NCBI GenBank assembly: GCA_949825025.1
Contig: OX463778.1
Location: forward strand, 51,236,829-51,300,828
Direction: 5' to 3'
Source of the DNA: Siphlonurus alternatus
Taxonomy: Eukaryota; Arthropoda; Insecta; Ephemeroptera; Siphlonuridae
Length of the DNA stretch: 64,000 nucleotides
In this document: positions 1 through 12,749 of the stretch, piece by piece
How positions within the stretch are numbered: position 1 is the stretch's first letter
Layout: each line of letters starts with the position of its first letter
Program-made: the position numbers and the translations under genes
The notes under the pieces: generated by a model
Databases searched by the model: none
What the model saw: only the letters and a program-made list of their open reading frames with translations
Told to the model about the DNA's origin: nothing

Positions 1-117
1 CCTACTGATAGGGGATGTAGAGGAGAATATTTTAAATTTTTTTCATAATTTTTATGAATGGGATTTTTTTAGCATTGGGCCAGCTGATCCATATTATCTC
101 TACCTTAAACGATAAAA
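1..117. mobile_element. Half copy of a TTAA-flanked hairpin element
   Basis: The first ~117 bases match one arm of the complete hairpin element at 7,976-8,322. They share the order CTACTGATAGGGG, TGTAGAGGAGAA, TTTTAAATTTTTTTC and a terminal TACCTTAA. Only one arm is in the window, so the copy is cut by the window edge or is a solo arm. Confidence 0.65.
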
Positions 118-1752
118 AAATTAATTAAAAATCAATCAAGCTTTGAATAAAAAATATATTGCCAGCAAAAGTTGACGAATATTTTGTTACTTTGGATGGA
201 ATGTTTGTTTTTCCGGAAAAATGTTTTTTCAGGGAGCAGATACATTTCTTACTTCTTATTTAATTAAAATTTGATTAAATTGGGAAAATCAAACCTTTTT
301 ATCGCAATGCACGTATTTTCATCCGTTTATTTTTTTATATATTTCAGTGACTTCAGAGTCATGTTTTATGTGTAGTTGCTTAACCGTGCTCGAAAATTAA
401 ATGACCGAATTCATTACAAATTATATTGCGGTATGTTAAAATCTCTCCAATTTTTATTTTCAGGTCAAAATTTGACTCTTTTTTTTTTCCCCATTTCCTA
501 AAAAAAGTAGTTGTACTGCATTCTGGGCCGGATATGCAGAAGTGATTTGAGCATTAAATCATGCATGAATAGATAAAAAAAAATGTATAGAAAAAAAAAA
601 TAAGCAAGTGCTATACATCTTTTAGTCTTATATATGAAGAAGACTACGAATTACGAAAACGAAGCTAGCGGATGTTTTTGTAAAAAAAAAAAAAGCTTGC
701 AAAATTTAATCTATAATTTATTTATTTTATTTTAAAAATAAAATTTATGAGTTTTTGATTCAATAATACATGCACCTTTCCGGATTGACGTTCCGGACCG
801 TTCTGGCTTATTTTTATCACTATAATATTTGACATAAATATAATTATAAAAAGATGATGTGCACGCATGTGCACGTATTAAAAAATAAAATAAAACATAT
901 ATACCGCAACAGAATATGTTAATATTAAATTTGACTTATATTAGTGCAGGACCAATTAAGGGGCCTTCAGGGCTTTACATCTTGATTTAATTACTCTACA
1001 TTATTTTTCCAAAATTATTTTCCTTCGTTTTTCTCACATCTTTTCCGATCGCGATGTATAAAAGGCCTTCTTGGTCATATGAGGGAGAATTACACAATAT
1101 TTTTTTAAATAAATTTAAGGACCCTCGGCACGATTGGAGGCCCCTTAAAAATAATAAAGGTTATAGGTCCTCATTAGAGGGCCTACCTTTTATATTTTTG
1201 GGGGGCCTCCAACTGTGCCGAGGACCTTTATATTTTTTCATGAAAGTTATTATGTAATTGTTGCCTTTTTGTTTTAAAAATTTCTGGCACTTCAAAGTTG
1301 AAAATTCATAGTAAATAAATTGAAATGTATAAGAAGTAATTGATTATTATGAATATATAATAGTAATACCTATTAAATATAATAGCTAGTCAGTTCTTTG
1401 TAATGTGATTTAAGCCTCTTGTTTTACTCTACATCTTCAGAACACTGTCTACATGAAATCTTACATCGCTTCGCGATGTAAGGAGGGCCTACTTTACCCT
1501 AGGGGGGCCTACTTTTAACATTTTGGGGGCCTCCAACCGGGGGGGCCTACTGAGCAATCGCTCACCAACTCTTATGGCCAGTCCGAGCCTGCATCAAAAT
1601 AATAATATATCATATATATAATCACATATATAAAACAAAATATGACATAGAAAATAGATAGAATAAAAAACTTATTGCTTCATTGCTATTCAAAATTTAT
1701 AGACTATATGAAATCTCCCCTGGCATAATCGCTAATAGGCTTAATTCTAGAT
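118..1752. other. AT-rich spacer with a small hairpin and a hAT-like end
   Basis: I see no gene here. Positions ~1,119-1,231 form an imperfect hairpin (GGACCCTCGGCACGATTGGA paired with TCCAACTGTGCCGAGGACC). Positions 1,477-1,545 repeat the GGGGGGCCT motif found inside that hairpin. The CCAGTCCGAGCCTG at ~1,581-1,594 is identical to the terminus of the hAT-like element at 27,913-28,091, so this stretch probably includes a decayed relative. The rest is AT-rich with short A and T runs. Confidence 0.5.
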
Positions 1753-2152
1753 TTACAGATATTTAAATGATATTAATTGGCTACAATATTCATTACATAA
1801 TTTACATACACAAGATTGTTCAGCTTTATGATAACCAGAAGATTTACAAATTAGATGGTGGAAGCCGTGAACAGCCTGGCGAGTTAAGACATTTCTAACA
1901 TTGGATCTATCCAATTGGGGCAGACACCAATGTTTACATGTCATAGCATCAGTGCTGTAAAACTCAGGATTAATATCCTGAGCTTTTTGATTCCTGACAG
2001 CTATAAAATTGGAATATTGATCTGTCGTTGGAAGTTTAAACATATTTCTTTGATTTCTGTAATAAAATAATTGGAATCTATCAGTTTATAGGCCAGTCTA
2101 GTTTCGGTAAATTTTGACAGACACAGTAATCTTTTAACAAACATGGCTTTTA

Positions 2153-2246
<94 letters not shown>

Positions 2247-2704
2247 TTATTTGATATATATATTATATTATGCATGATGTATACAATTAATGTATACTGC
2301 AAATTACATGCAAAGCAATTAAAGTAATATTTAGGCCTGTTCGTAAACTCTGCTCGGTGTACTCTGAGCAAGTTTACGAACAAAAATCGTGACGTCATCT
2401 GCACTGCATGTACTCCCTATATATACCCCGGCCACCGCGGCGCATCTGCGCTGGTGTAAGAAAAAGGTGTAAAAGTACACAGAGCAGGGTTTACGAACAG
2501 GCCTATTATAGGTATACGAGTTAAAATATTTACCCTTTTATGCCTGAAATCCATTTCCATAATTGGATCTGTTACAAGCATCATCTGTTCATCTGATGAC
2601 ATGTGGCGCTTTTGCTTATCTGAAATAATTTCAGTCTGAAGTAGCTCTTCTAAAACTGTCCTAACATTTTCAGGAAGAGGTTCACTCTCTCTTCTCCATG
2701 ACAT
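1753..2704 (-). CDS. Unrecognised two-exon gene divergent from WDR45
   Basis: Exon 1 is about 2,704-2,534, starts MSWRRESEPLPENVR and ends at a GTAAAT donor. The last exon is about 2,056-1,753, follows a TTATTACAG acceptor, and encodes a segment containing NFIAVRNQKAQDINPEF and a Cys/His-rich tail (CKHWC, HHLICK, CVCKLCNEYC), then a stop. The composition looks coding and both exons have splice signals. The phases do not match: exon 1 ends in phase 0 and the last exon needs two leading bases. A small exon may be missing from 2,060-2,530, where a hairpin element and a (TA)n tract lie, or the gene is damaged. The start is 411 bases from the WDR45 start across an X-box, so a shared promoter is likely. 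I do not recognise the family; the paired cysteines suggest a small metal-binding fold, which is inference. Confidence 0.5.
2156..2240. repeat. (TA)n microsatellite
   Basis: About 85 bases of uninterrupted TA dinucleotide, followed by degenerate TA-rich sequence to ~2,270. It lies in the presumed intron of the divergent gene. It creates apparent Tyr-Ile repeat frames on the minus strand that are not genes. Confidence 0.95.
2332..2505. mobile_element. Short terminal-inverted-repeat element (MITE)
   Basis: The ends are near-perfect inverted repeats: TAGGCCTGTTCGTAAAC on the left and GTTTACGAACAGGCCTA on the right. The match extends inward past GAGCA to the TGTACT/AGTACA bases. No transposase is encoded. 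The target-site duplication is not clear, so the superfamily is unassigned. It sits in the intron of the divergent gene. Confidence 0.75.
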
Positions 2705-2840
2705 TACGTAGTCAAAATCAGTATAATTTACAGTTAAATGAAAGTAAATAAATGAGTAATAAGTAAAGCAAGTATACTTTCAATGAAAGTAAAAATGAGA
2801 ATATTTTGGGCGAAGTTAGTATACTCAAAAATTGTGTACA

Positions 2841-2854
2841 GTTGCCATGGCAAC
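2841..2854. promoter_or_regulatory. Perfect RFX X-box followed by CCAAT
   Basis: The sequence GTTGCCATGGCAAC is a fully palindromic X-box, the site bound by RFX transcription factors, and CCAATC follows at once. It lies 275 bases upstream of the WDR45 start and 137 bases upstream of the divergent gene's start. This fits a bidirectional promoter. X-box plus CCAAT (NF-Y) is an established arrangement; X-boxes are frequent at cilia genes. Confidence 0.7.
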
Positions 2855-3115
2855 CAATCAAAATGCACGAAAATAATCGATTACGCTCTCGCAGCACTTC
2901 GATTTCGACTCCTTTATCAGCTGGTTTTTGTTGACGTTTTCTCGTGTTTTCTTCTAAAAGAGACGCAATATATTCATTTCAACAGTTTTTTTTTTGCATA
3001 TTCATACATAATATCATATAATTTTATAATTAGTTACTTATTTGTAATTTAGAAACTAATATAAAGGTGTCATGACTTGCAGTATATCGAGAAAATCCTG
3101 AGTTAGTGACGTGTG

Positions 3116-6100
3116 ATGGCCTCCAACAGTGGGAAAGGAGTTTTCAATCTACGTTTTAATCAAGACCAAGGTTTGTTTACTTTTAGAATTTTAGCTAGTT
3201 GTATAGCTGTAATTATAGTCCACATTAATTTAAAATATATTTTAATGACCTAAGAAAATTATCTTAATAATTTACAAGGGTGTTCATGCACGATTTCTGA
3301 ACTTCGAACTTCTCAGGACATTGATGTTATTGCATCACACTTGAGACTTGATATCTTCAGCTTAGAAAGACCTTTACTCAAGACCTTGGCAAATCGTATG
3401 TACCTTTAATATTAGAACATTAAAAACTGTTGTGTATAATGCAGGTATGCATACTGTAATCACTATCAGCACTATATGCAAATATACGGTACAGTGGTAC
3501 AGTATGTACTGTATGTGTATGCATATCATACGTACAGTATAAATATACAATTAATAATGTTATTTTTTCTTGTAGGATGCTTTGCATGCTGTATGGATAC
3601 TGGTCTTCGAATTTACAATGTCGACCCCTTAGTTGAGAAGACACACTATGGTATGTATAAAATCTTTATTTTTCTAGTTAAATTTCTGCCATTAAACAGC
3701 TCTATGCATAAATCTATGAAAATATCTGCTGTAAATATCCTGTAGTACTGCACTGTACCATAATAAAACATGATGTGTGGTATTTACCAGTAGAAACTAA
3801 TAGAGCTCTCTGTATAATGTATGTGTATGTACTTCAACTCTATGAAATTCAGAATGATAGACCAATCAAACTGCTAGAAACTGCCAGTTCTGGGCAATTT
3901 TGATTGGTGATTGGCTGTGTACAAAAATTATAAATAAATGCCACAACTTATTCCTTTATGATGAATTCCTACCATCTGTGGGCTTCTGAGTCTTTAAATT
4001 CCTATTACTGTACTGTACTCTATATGTACTGTACTTTGATATGTTCTACAAATCTCACAAGATGACATGTTCATTAAAAATGAAATAATTTGGTCTCATT
4101 TACTTATTTTCCAGATGTTGGTCTAGTGGGTAGTGTGGCCCACTGTGAAATGCTGCACCGCACGAATCTGCTGGCTTTCAGTGGTGGTGCACCCAGACCC
4201 AAGTTTGCAGACAACACTGTGCTTGTATATGATGACCATACCAAGAAGTTTGTCCTTGAATTCACCTTCCCATCTCCGGTGCGAGCCATCAGACTGCGCA
4301 GAGACAGGTGAGGTTATAGGCTTGAGACAAGTGGACGAAATAGAAAATAAAAACCGTTGATCAATTCCTTCAGCAATGCTTCTCTCACCAAACTTGACAT
4401 ACTTGCATAGAAAATAGGGTTGAAGGGAAATTATTTTTTGTACTGAGCTATGGTCACTGTAACCAACTAGAAAATGAAAGGTGTACATGTTGTACCTCCT
4501 GTTAATTTTTGTTAACTCAAAATTGGCAGAAAATGAACGTTGTTAAAGTTTTGTGCAGCTTTTTTTTTTTTTTTTTTTTTTTCTGTAATTGCAATATTAG
4601 ACTCTGCATACCCTTATAATTTAATACAGTAAAATTCATTCCCTTTTCTTTTGTTAGTTTACTGTATTTATTATACTGTCTGCAAACAATGTCTTCAGTC
4701 GCACTGAAACACCATGCTTTCTGCAGGCTGGTGGTTGCCCTGCGACGTCAGATCCACGTGTTCTCATTCCCTGAGCCAGCCCAGCGCCTGCTGACACTCG
4801 AGACTCGTGACAATCCTCTGGGCCTGTGTGAGCTCAGCCCACTCTCCACTGCCGAGAGACAGCTGCTAGTCTTCCCAGGACACAAGGCTGGCAGCGTGCA
4901 GCTGGTTGTAAGTAAACCTTTTATAATGTCAAAAGTTTCAGGAACGTCATCTCATTTATAATATCTGTAAAATTTAATGTCACACAAAGACGTATTATAA
5001 TATTTTGCTATTGTTATCATATAATACATGATTATACTTAATTTTCCCTCTTTCATTGGTTGTTGCTGTCATTGTGATTTATAATGTATTAAATATAATT
5101 CTTTTGTAATTCAATAATACAGGACACCCAATATTAAAATCTAATCTTATTTTCTTTTTATACATTAAGTTTTAATTTGTAACTTAAGATTACTTTAGTC
5201 TTTAGTCTTTACAGGAGTCTTTCCTCAATGTGTTTTCAGGACTTGGGTGGTGCTGAGGGATCAGGAAGCTCCAGTGCTCCTGTAACAATCAACGCACACC
5301 AGGGTGAGCTGGCATGCCTGGCAGTTAACCCTCAGGGCTCCATGGTGGCCACTGCGTCTAACAAGGGCACCCTGATCCGAGTGTGGGACGTGGCGAGGCG
5401 ATCTCAGCTGGTGGAACTACGCAGAGGCTCAGACCCTGCCACCCTCTACTGGTAAGTATTTCAACATCAAGTTATATTTTAAATTGTTAAAGATACATGT
5501 AAATACTAAATAGAATATATCATATAGATTAATGATAAACAGATAAATAAATACTCGTATCTTCAAACATCACACTCAAGATGATTTGGTCCTTTGAAAG
5601 TTAACACTGTATACATATTGTTATTTTTGTGATTTACGTACTATATTATTTTTATTTTATGTATGCATGTCCTATTTATTTATTTATTTTTAATTTCTAA
5701 TTTCCCATTTTCTCATTGCTACACTCATAAACAGCAGGTTATAACAAACTAGGAACAGTATTTCATATCATAGAGGCTTTGTTTATTTCAGCATCAACTT
5801 CAGCCGAGACTCTGAGTTCCTATGCTGCTCGAGTGACAAGGGCACCATTCACATCTTTGCTCTCAAGAACACACACCTCAACCGTAGGTCCACGTAAGTC
5901 ATCAACATACACCAAAAAAACAAGGACTTCTGGATAACCAATATTGTAATTAACTCATTGTTATGTCATATTCTATTTTTATCTTGTTTTGAAAATTTTC
6001 ATACTCCAGAAGTTCAGATACAACATTTGTATGTTTAATCATTCAACTTAATTCCATGAAAAGCACTATCTCACTGCGCCGTTTTTAAATATCATGTAAA

Positions 6101-6895
6101 ATTGTTATTTCACTATAATAAATATTGATATATTTATAAATATAATTACGTTGTACTATAGTTGACTTTAAATCTTGGTTTTAGTTCTGGCGTTGATTTT
6201 CCATTTTGTTTTGAATTTCTGTTAGGGTGATGTTTACCAGATTGATTAATTGATTGAATTAATTAATTTCTCAAATTTTCACTGCAGTATTTTTGTCGTC
6301 AGCAGCTCACACACACTACTTTGGTTGCAGATTCTCCAAGATGGGCTTCCTTGGCAACTACGTTGAGTCTCAGTGGGCGCTGGCAAACTTCACCGTACCA
6401 CCTGAGTGTGCATGCATCTGCGCCTTCGGCTCACGCAGCTCAGTCATAGGTTAGTACCAAGTTTTGCTTTATTAGAGTAAACGAAAATTCGTCACCTCAG
6501 AAAGCAAATCAAATATGTAAGTACAAAAAAATATATATATACTGTATATGAAATTCTAAACCTTATCTCACTAGAAGATAAGGGTCAGAGTTCCATCAAA
6601 TTTTCTTGTCGTACATGATTTTCATTCTGAGACGACGAATTATAGAGTAGTTTAATGTACACAATCTCTAGAATATTTTGGTATGGTCACGATAGTCCAA
6701 TAATATGAAAGCATGGAAAATAATTTACTTTTTAAATTTTTAGCTACATGTAGTGCAATATGACTCACTTATGAATTGATTTCAGCAATTTGTCTGGACG
6801 GTACCTTCCACAAGTATGTTTTCAACACCGATGGTAACTGCAACCGAGAAGCCTTTGATGTCTTCCTGGACGTTTGTGGGGATGACGAATTCTAG
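3116..6895 (+). CDS. WDR45: WIPI4 / WDR45, PI3P-binding WD-repeat autophagy protein
   Basis: Eight coding exons: 3116-3170, 3576-3650, 4115-4307, 4727-4907, 5240-5451, 5792-5893, 6331-6449 and 6786-6895. All have GT-AG borders and phases agree, giving 348 aa; human WIPI4 is of similar length. The family (PROPPINs) is a seven-bladed beta-propeller that binds PI3P on forming autophagosomes; WIPI4 also recruits the lipid-transfer protein ATG2. Diagnostic matches include FNQDQ near the start, [10 protein letters not shown], the LRRG lipid-binding motif at residues 228-231, DPATLYC, and the C-terminal [25 protein letters not shown] resembles WIPI4 rather than WIPI1/2. The start matches the family N-terminus. 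A CTG run follows the stop at ~6,937-6,957. The gene appears intact and functional. Confidence 0.95.
3279..3395 (+). other. Possible cassette exon in WDR45 intron 1
   Basis: This 117-base segment is preceded by TTTACAAG and followed by a GTATGT donor. It starts and ends in the same phase as the flanking exon junction and stays open for 39 codons. Inclusion would insert 39 residues before the CFACC segment of blade 1. The polypyrimidine tract is weak and the family has no such insert, so it may be chance. Confidence 0.25.
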
Positions 6896-7107
6896 CGCAC
6901 TCTCCACGTTGATGCAATTCTGCGATGCTTGAGCTGCGCTGCTGCTGCTGCTGCTGACAATTTGGAGGATTGTATGTATGTTACTAGGCAGGTAACTTCA
7001 CTTCTCTAGTCAGCATTTGTGTTTTATTTTCACCATATTATTCTGCTTTACTTGTGTTATTATGCCTTCAACTGTAATATGTGAGCTTTAATTTTGTTTA
7101 CAATCTG

Positions 7108-7113
7108 AATAAA
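7108..7113 (+). terminator. Poly(A) signal of WDR45
   Basis: AATAAA lies 213 bases after the WDR45 stop and runs into an A tract. It is the first canonical signal downstream. Confidence 0.6.
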
Positions 7114-7135
7114 AAAAAAAGTAGAGACATGTTAT

Positions 7136-7975
7136 TATTTATTTTTTTTTTTTTAAGGGTTTAGGTTTAGTATTAAAATTATTATAAAATTTAACAGGGG
7201 CGGATCCAGCTCGCAGCTCGGGGGGGGGGGGGGGGGAGGCAACGCCCTATCTGATGAGAAACCACCAGACTCAAAAGCAGGTGCTTGATATTTGTGATAT
7301 CAATGTTTAGATTTTTGGAAAATAGCTCATAGTATTGTATAACTGTCTGGTTTTGCATCTGGTGGTTTCATGTTTCATATGATTATTAATGTTGTTGGGT
7401 AATTTGAATTCAACAATTATTTCAGAATAACTTCAGTTCTTCTATCTTAACACCATTTTTTAAAAAGTTTCAAGAAAGTAGCTTTCTATCATGCAGCTTT
7501 AAATTAGTATTGCAGAACTAAATATTTAAATATTTTAGTTCAAGTAAATAAGTCCTCCATACAGAAAATTATCAAGAATGAATACATCCATTTTCAACTA
7601 AAGGTCAGTTTTCTATCAGTTGAAAATTACAAAATGTCCAATTTGCAGTTTGTATTCCAAAATGATACAAACAAAATGTTATGTTTGCAAAATAATCAGA
7701 TCTTTTGTTGGATATTCCAGGTATAATTTTGCAAGGAAACATTTTGTATTGATCGTTTAAGAATTTGCAAAAACATTTTGCCACAGAAGCAGAAATATTT
7801 TGATATAAACTACTGAAAATGATTCACAAATATTAACATTCATACTTGTAATTTATATTAGAGATATTATTATTTTTGAATTTTATGATATGCCTATTAT
7901 GTAGTAATAATTTTATTTTATATATCATACAATGTTATATTGAATGTTTTAACTATGCTTAACAGTTTACATTAA
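7136..7975. other. AT-rich spacer with a G17 run
   Basis: No gene is seen. GGGGCGGATCCAG at ~7,197-7,209 resembles a transposon end but has no partner that I could find. A run of 17 G lies at 7,220-7,236. The rest is AT-rich. Confidence 0.5.
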
Positions 7976-8326
7976 GGGTAAGGTAACGCCACCAATGTTA
8001 AAAAAAATCCCTCTCACAAAAATTCTGAAAAAAATTTAAAATGTTCTCCTCTACACCCCCTATCAGTACCTAAAATATCAGGTTTACAAATACGATCTAG
8101 TTTTTGAGTTATAAAATTTTAAAGTTGACTACTTTAACATGGAGAAATGAAACTCCCATGTTAAATTGGTCAACTTTAAAAATTCATAACTCAAAAACTA
8201 GATCATATTTGTATACCTGATATTTTAGCTACTGATAGGGGGTGTAGAGGAGAACATTTTAAATTTTTTTCAGAATTTTTGTGAGAGGGATTTTTTTAAC
8301 CATTGGTGGCGTTACCTTACCCTTAA
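7972..8326. mobile_element. TTAA-flanked hairpin MITE (piggyBac-like target site)
   Basis: A complete foldback element. TTAA is followed by GGGTAAGGTAACGCCACCA and the right end is the inverted partner, ending CCTTACCC then TTAA. The two arms (~150 bases each) pair over almost their whole length, with a short centre near 8,140. No ORF is present. TTAA duplication with GGG/CCC ends is typical of non-autonomous piggyBac elements. A half copy of the family opens the window. Confidence 0.8.
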
Positions 8327-9464
8327 CCAAATCAGGTTTTTGTAATATTTACCTCCCATAGACAATTTGTATGAATTTCCCTCATTCACAGAACTCAAGC
8401 TGAGGGCTCAAAAAAACTTGCAACGAAAACCTAGTTGGATCTGACAGAACTTGTATGCCGTACTAAATTTTATTCAGTGTGTTGTACTTTTGGATTTTAA
8501 CATTTAAATATAACATATGAACATCAATCTCAATTACAGTCAATAATAATATACAATGAGAGCTTTATTTGTCAAGCATCTGAATTATGAAGTCAGAAAA
8601 ATATAGTTAATTGCCTATTATCAAGTTACTTCAAAAATTGTGAACAAAATAGTAGAGATACAGGTATTAGTAAAAGTCTTGACTAGACGTCCCAGAATAT
8701 AATTTTTGTTGTAAAACAGAACACCATTAATGTTAACTGTTGAACTTTCATTTAATTTATTAGGCAGCCAGAGTGCAAGTAAAAAGTTCACAGTAGGTCG
8801 CTTTGTGGTGTGTCCTGGCAAATAATTATTGTCCTAGAACTACTACAAACATTAGGAATCATGTAATATATTGTAACATTCTCGTAAAAAAAAGTTTTAT
8901 ACCATTATACCATAATCACTTGTTATTAAAATGAGCTATTAATTATAATGTGCTTTCAAATTATTAATAATATTCTGCTCAAAATCATGATAGGTTTGCA
9001 TTTAATATAAAGAGTTAAATATCTTAGTGTTAAGTGTTTTTTTCTTCATGTTCATTTTTTAGTGTTTCATAATTATCTTATAATCAATTATTAATAAAGC
9101 TTTTTCTAGATAGAATCAATACTAAATTTATAATAAGCTTACAAAATAAATTAATTTATTTAAATTGAAAATTACAGAAGAAAATACTTTTTTCTATATT
9201 TTGTACATAATAATTTTATATTTTTCATTCAATAGTTTATATAACTTCTTTTTATAAAATGTAAGTGGAAATAAAAAGTTTTTTGTTAATTAATATAAAT
9301 ATACATGTTTTAATTCCATTCTTTAGTCCTAAAATACAATACAATAAAAATTAATTATGCATTGTTACAAAACTTAATTGATTACTAATATATCAAAAAA
9401 GTTACTCAATCTGACTTTTTATGCATCTTGGGAACATTTTTTTTATAATTATATATATATATAT

Positions 9465-9536
<72 letters not shown>

Positions 9537-9644
9537 TGCATGTACAGTATTTAAGTTTTAAGTTCCTTAAGTCTGTTTTGCTAAGCTAATAGAAAAATTA
9601 TACAGTATGTCTGCACTGGTATATATATTATATATACATATAAT

Positions 9645-9677
<33 letters not shown>

Positions 9678-10650
9678 TATATATATTACAGTACTGGAGG
9701 TATTCAGTATATTTTATTAAATAATTTAAAAAAAATCGATAAAAGCAATTTAAATGTAACTATAACTTTATAATATAATAATTAAAAAGTATATTATGTT
9801 ATTTTGCAACAGCAAAATTAATGGATTTATAAGCTATATTTTAGTTAATTATTGTCCTTTATGATATTGATTATATTTTTTCTGGTGAATAAATTATACT
9901 TATAATAATAATTCACTACAAAATAATCAAAACATTGTGGTTGTGTTTTTAAATAAATATATCGCTAATTATAAAGTATATATACTGCAAAGAAAATTAT
10001 GCTTCTTTCGAGTGGACTTTGTGAGCAACCCTGCGACCCTGCGATAACGATCGCCTACATTTATTGTACAGTCAGATTTATTTAATATTCAAGGCGGAAT
10101 TAAGGATATGGTTCTGCCTTCGAGTCTTAGTTTTGAAATTTTGCAACCAATTAAGTCCAGTTATCTAATTAGACAAAACTCAATTTGTCAGATATGCGCA
10201 TATATATAAGGAAGGACGGAAATCTCTCACTTCCGGTGGAAATACCAAATTAATTTGTCAGTAACTGGTTCGTTCATAGCTGGATTTTGTCACCAACTTT
10301 CCTTTCAGTCTCTATCGACGTTTTATAAATAATGTTACAATAATATGTAAAGTACGTTGGTGATTTTTTATTATTTTTTAACATACAGAGCATAATTATA
10401 CTACGACCATACGCGCGAGAGTGACAAAATTTTTATGTAGTACATAATTGGTGAGGATATGAAATTGTAAATAATATAATAATGTTTCTTGTGATCTTAA
10501 AATTAATTTAATAAACAATGACGAGTATAAGCTAATTATACACAAATGCATATTATTAATAATAAAAAAAAAATGGTTTTAGCAATAAAATTATATGTAT
10601 AATATGACACTCGTTTTTTATATATAATATTATATTTTACCATACAGTAT

Positions 10651-10699
<49 letters not shown>

Positions 10700-11560
10700 A
10701 TATATATATATGTTATGACACCGCCAGAGATCATAATGTATTCATTGCCACTTAATTGCGAAATTATGCTTGTAAAGTATATTATATATTATAATTTCGA
10801 TTAATTAATTTAATTAATTATATTATGTAAGAAAATATTTCAATGTCGTGAATCATGTAGAAATTAAAAGTGACACTTTCTTGCCAGTATTGATTAAATA
10901 AATTAAATTAAAAGCAAAAAAAAAAAAAAAAAAAACTATAATTGGCTCACAATATATTTGAACTCGAGTTCGCTGCATGCATGGATGTTATCAAAGCCTA
11001 TAATAATTAAGCTTTGGATGTTATAAAATATAGTATAATATATATTATTATATACCCGACATAAATTACATCATATATGCTTTCATCAGAAAGTATACGT
11101 CACCATCATCCTGTCTGTAAAAGATAATAAGAAGTATTATTAGATATTTGAGAAATTAACGGAGAGTAAATTTAGTAAATTTTTTCAGCATTATTTGTAC
11201 AGAGGGCCCACAAGTTTATAATCATATATTTGCAGGATATATATATATTTTTTTTTACAATAATATAAAATATAAAAGGTAATATTAATATATATATATT
11301 ATACTGCCAAAATTAAAAAGTTAGTCGGGATTTCATGTTTTATTTTACAATAATTAATCAACTGTAGTAATAAATCATATATCATATTGGAAAGCATTTA
11401 TACTACCAAATTTCAAATTTTAAATCGCGCATCACGCTCAACCGCGGCTAATTAAGCCGCCGGCTATATAGATATATCATTGTTAATGTTAATAAAAAAA
11501 TTATGCAAGATATATTTATAATATATATAATTATAGCTGCAATTAATGCAATAACAGCCC
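8327..11560. other. Long AT-rich spacer with (TA)n tracts
   Basis: I find no gene in this ~3.2 kb. It is mostly A/T homopolymers and TA tracts, the largest at ~9,478-9,534, with others at ~9,640-9,685, ~10,662-10,711 and ~11,290. Short ORFs here have no recognisable family features. Confidence 0.6.
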
Positions 11561-11733
11561 CAATAGCACAGCAACGTGGCTGCCACGTGGTATAGCCACG
11601 TTGCACAATGGTTGCCAATTGGTTGCCAGGCAACGTGGCTGCCACGTGGCGGATGTCCCATTCGGAGAACCTGAGGCAACGTGGAGGCGGGCAACGGTTT
11701 GGCAACCAATTTGTTTTATGGTCAAAAAATAAC

Positions 11734-11803
11734 TAGAAGCGGTCACCCATCTAACTACTTACCTTAACCTGCGTTGCTGAACTTCGGTAATCACTGTTGA
11801 TCA
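11734..11803 (-). repeat. 5S rRNA-derived segment
   Basis: On the minus strand this reads TACCGAAGTTCAGCAACG and then TTAGATGGGTGACCGC. These match the internal promoter region of animal 5S rRNA (A box, intermediate element, C box), where the usual forms are ACCGAAGTTAAGCAACG and TTGGATGGGTGACCGC. The surrounding sequence is not 5S rRNA, so this is a 5S-derived promoter or SINE3-like head rather than an rRNA gene. Confidence 0.6.
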
Positions 11804-11844
11804 TATACTTACCATTACACCGCTTCGTCTTTCTTAATAAATTG

Positions 11845-12629
11845 AAGATTATTGTACTTATGTGTAACAATAACAGACGACCTACAATGGTCGGCACATA
11901 TAAACTCAAAGGCAAAGTGTATTGCAAAAGGAATTTATGTTTTAAGAAATGTAAATAAAAAATTGTCAGAAAATTTAAATAAACAATTGTATTATGCACA
12001 TGTACACGCGCATCTTTTATATGCTATAATATTGTGGGGTAACACAAAAGATGCTAGTACACTATTCTCACTACAAAAATCAGCATTAAAAGTAATTTAC
12101 AATCTCAAAAAAACAGAGTCCTGTAAAAAAACTTTTATGCAACAAAAAATCCTAACATTGCCTTGTTTGTATATACTAGAAAGTGCAAAGTTTGTACGAA
12201 ATCAACCTGAACTTTTTGTAACTAACGCCACCCTTCATACTCATAATACAAGAAGCAGAAATGATCCTCACTTGCCAAAAAATTTCAAATGTCCTCATTT
12301 TGACCTTATAACAATTTATAATAAACTGCCAACGGCAATTAAGAATATAGATTGTAACAAAAAATTTGCGAAGGAATTAAAAAAATTTCTATTAGCGAAC
12401 CAGTTTTATTCAGTAAAAGAATATATAAGTCTTAGAAATTTAACATAGTGGATCAATGCTACTATGATGTATTATCATGATTTATATATGTGTATAAATG
12501 TTTATTTAATGTCTGTTTTAATTTTTATTGATAATTTTAAGTGCATTTAATACTGTTTCATGTTTAATTTTTAAGGTATTTTTAAGTGTTTTTGTCTCTA
12601 TGTTGTATTATGTACAGCCACATGAGAAA

Positions 12630-12660
<31 letters not shown>

Positions 12661-12664
12661 ATAT
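11845..12664 (+). mobile_element. Truncated non-LTR retrotransposon (3' end of the ORF, AAAT tail)
   Basis: A ~198-residue frame ending at 12,448 encodes the C-terminus of a LINE reverse-transcriptase polyprotein. It contains the YLCVTITDDLQWSAHI segment (usually YLGV-I---L-W--HI), the later LLYAIILWG segment, and the tail YNKLPTAIKNID with FLLANQFYSVKEYI. The 5' part is missing. The 3' UTR ends in about nine AAAT units (12,628-12,664). This fits the jockey/CR1-type group, 5'-truncated on insertion. Confidence 0.85.
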
Positions 12665-12749
12665 AAAATCAATAAAAGTTATGGGAAAATGACCAGGGTG
12701 CATTTCAATGTAATGTCATACAAATTTCGATCCTAGGGTAAAATTTGAT

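Noticed and set aside
2001..2404. Minus-strand ORFs with long Tyr-Ile repeats
   Set aside because: They are translations of the (TA)n microsatellite, not protein genes.
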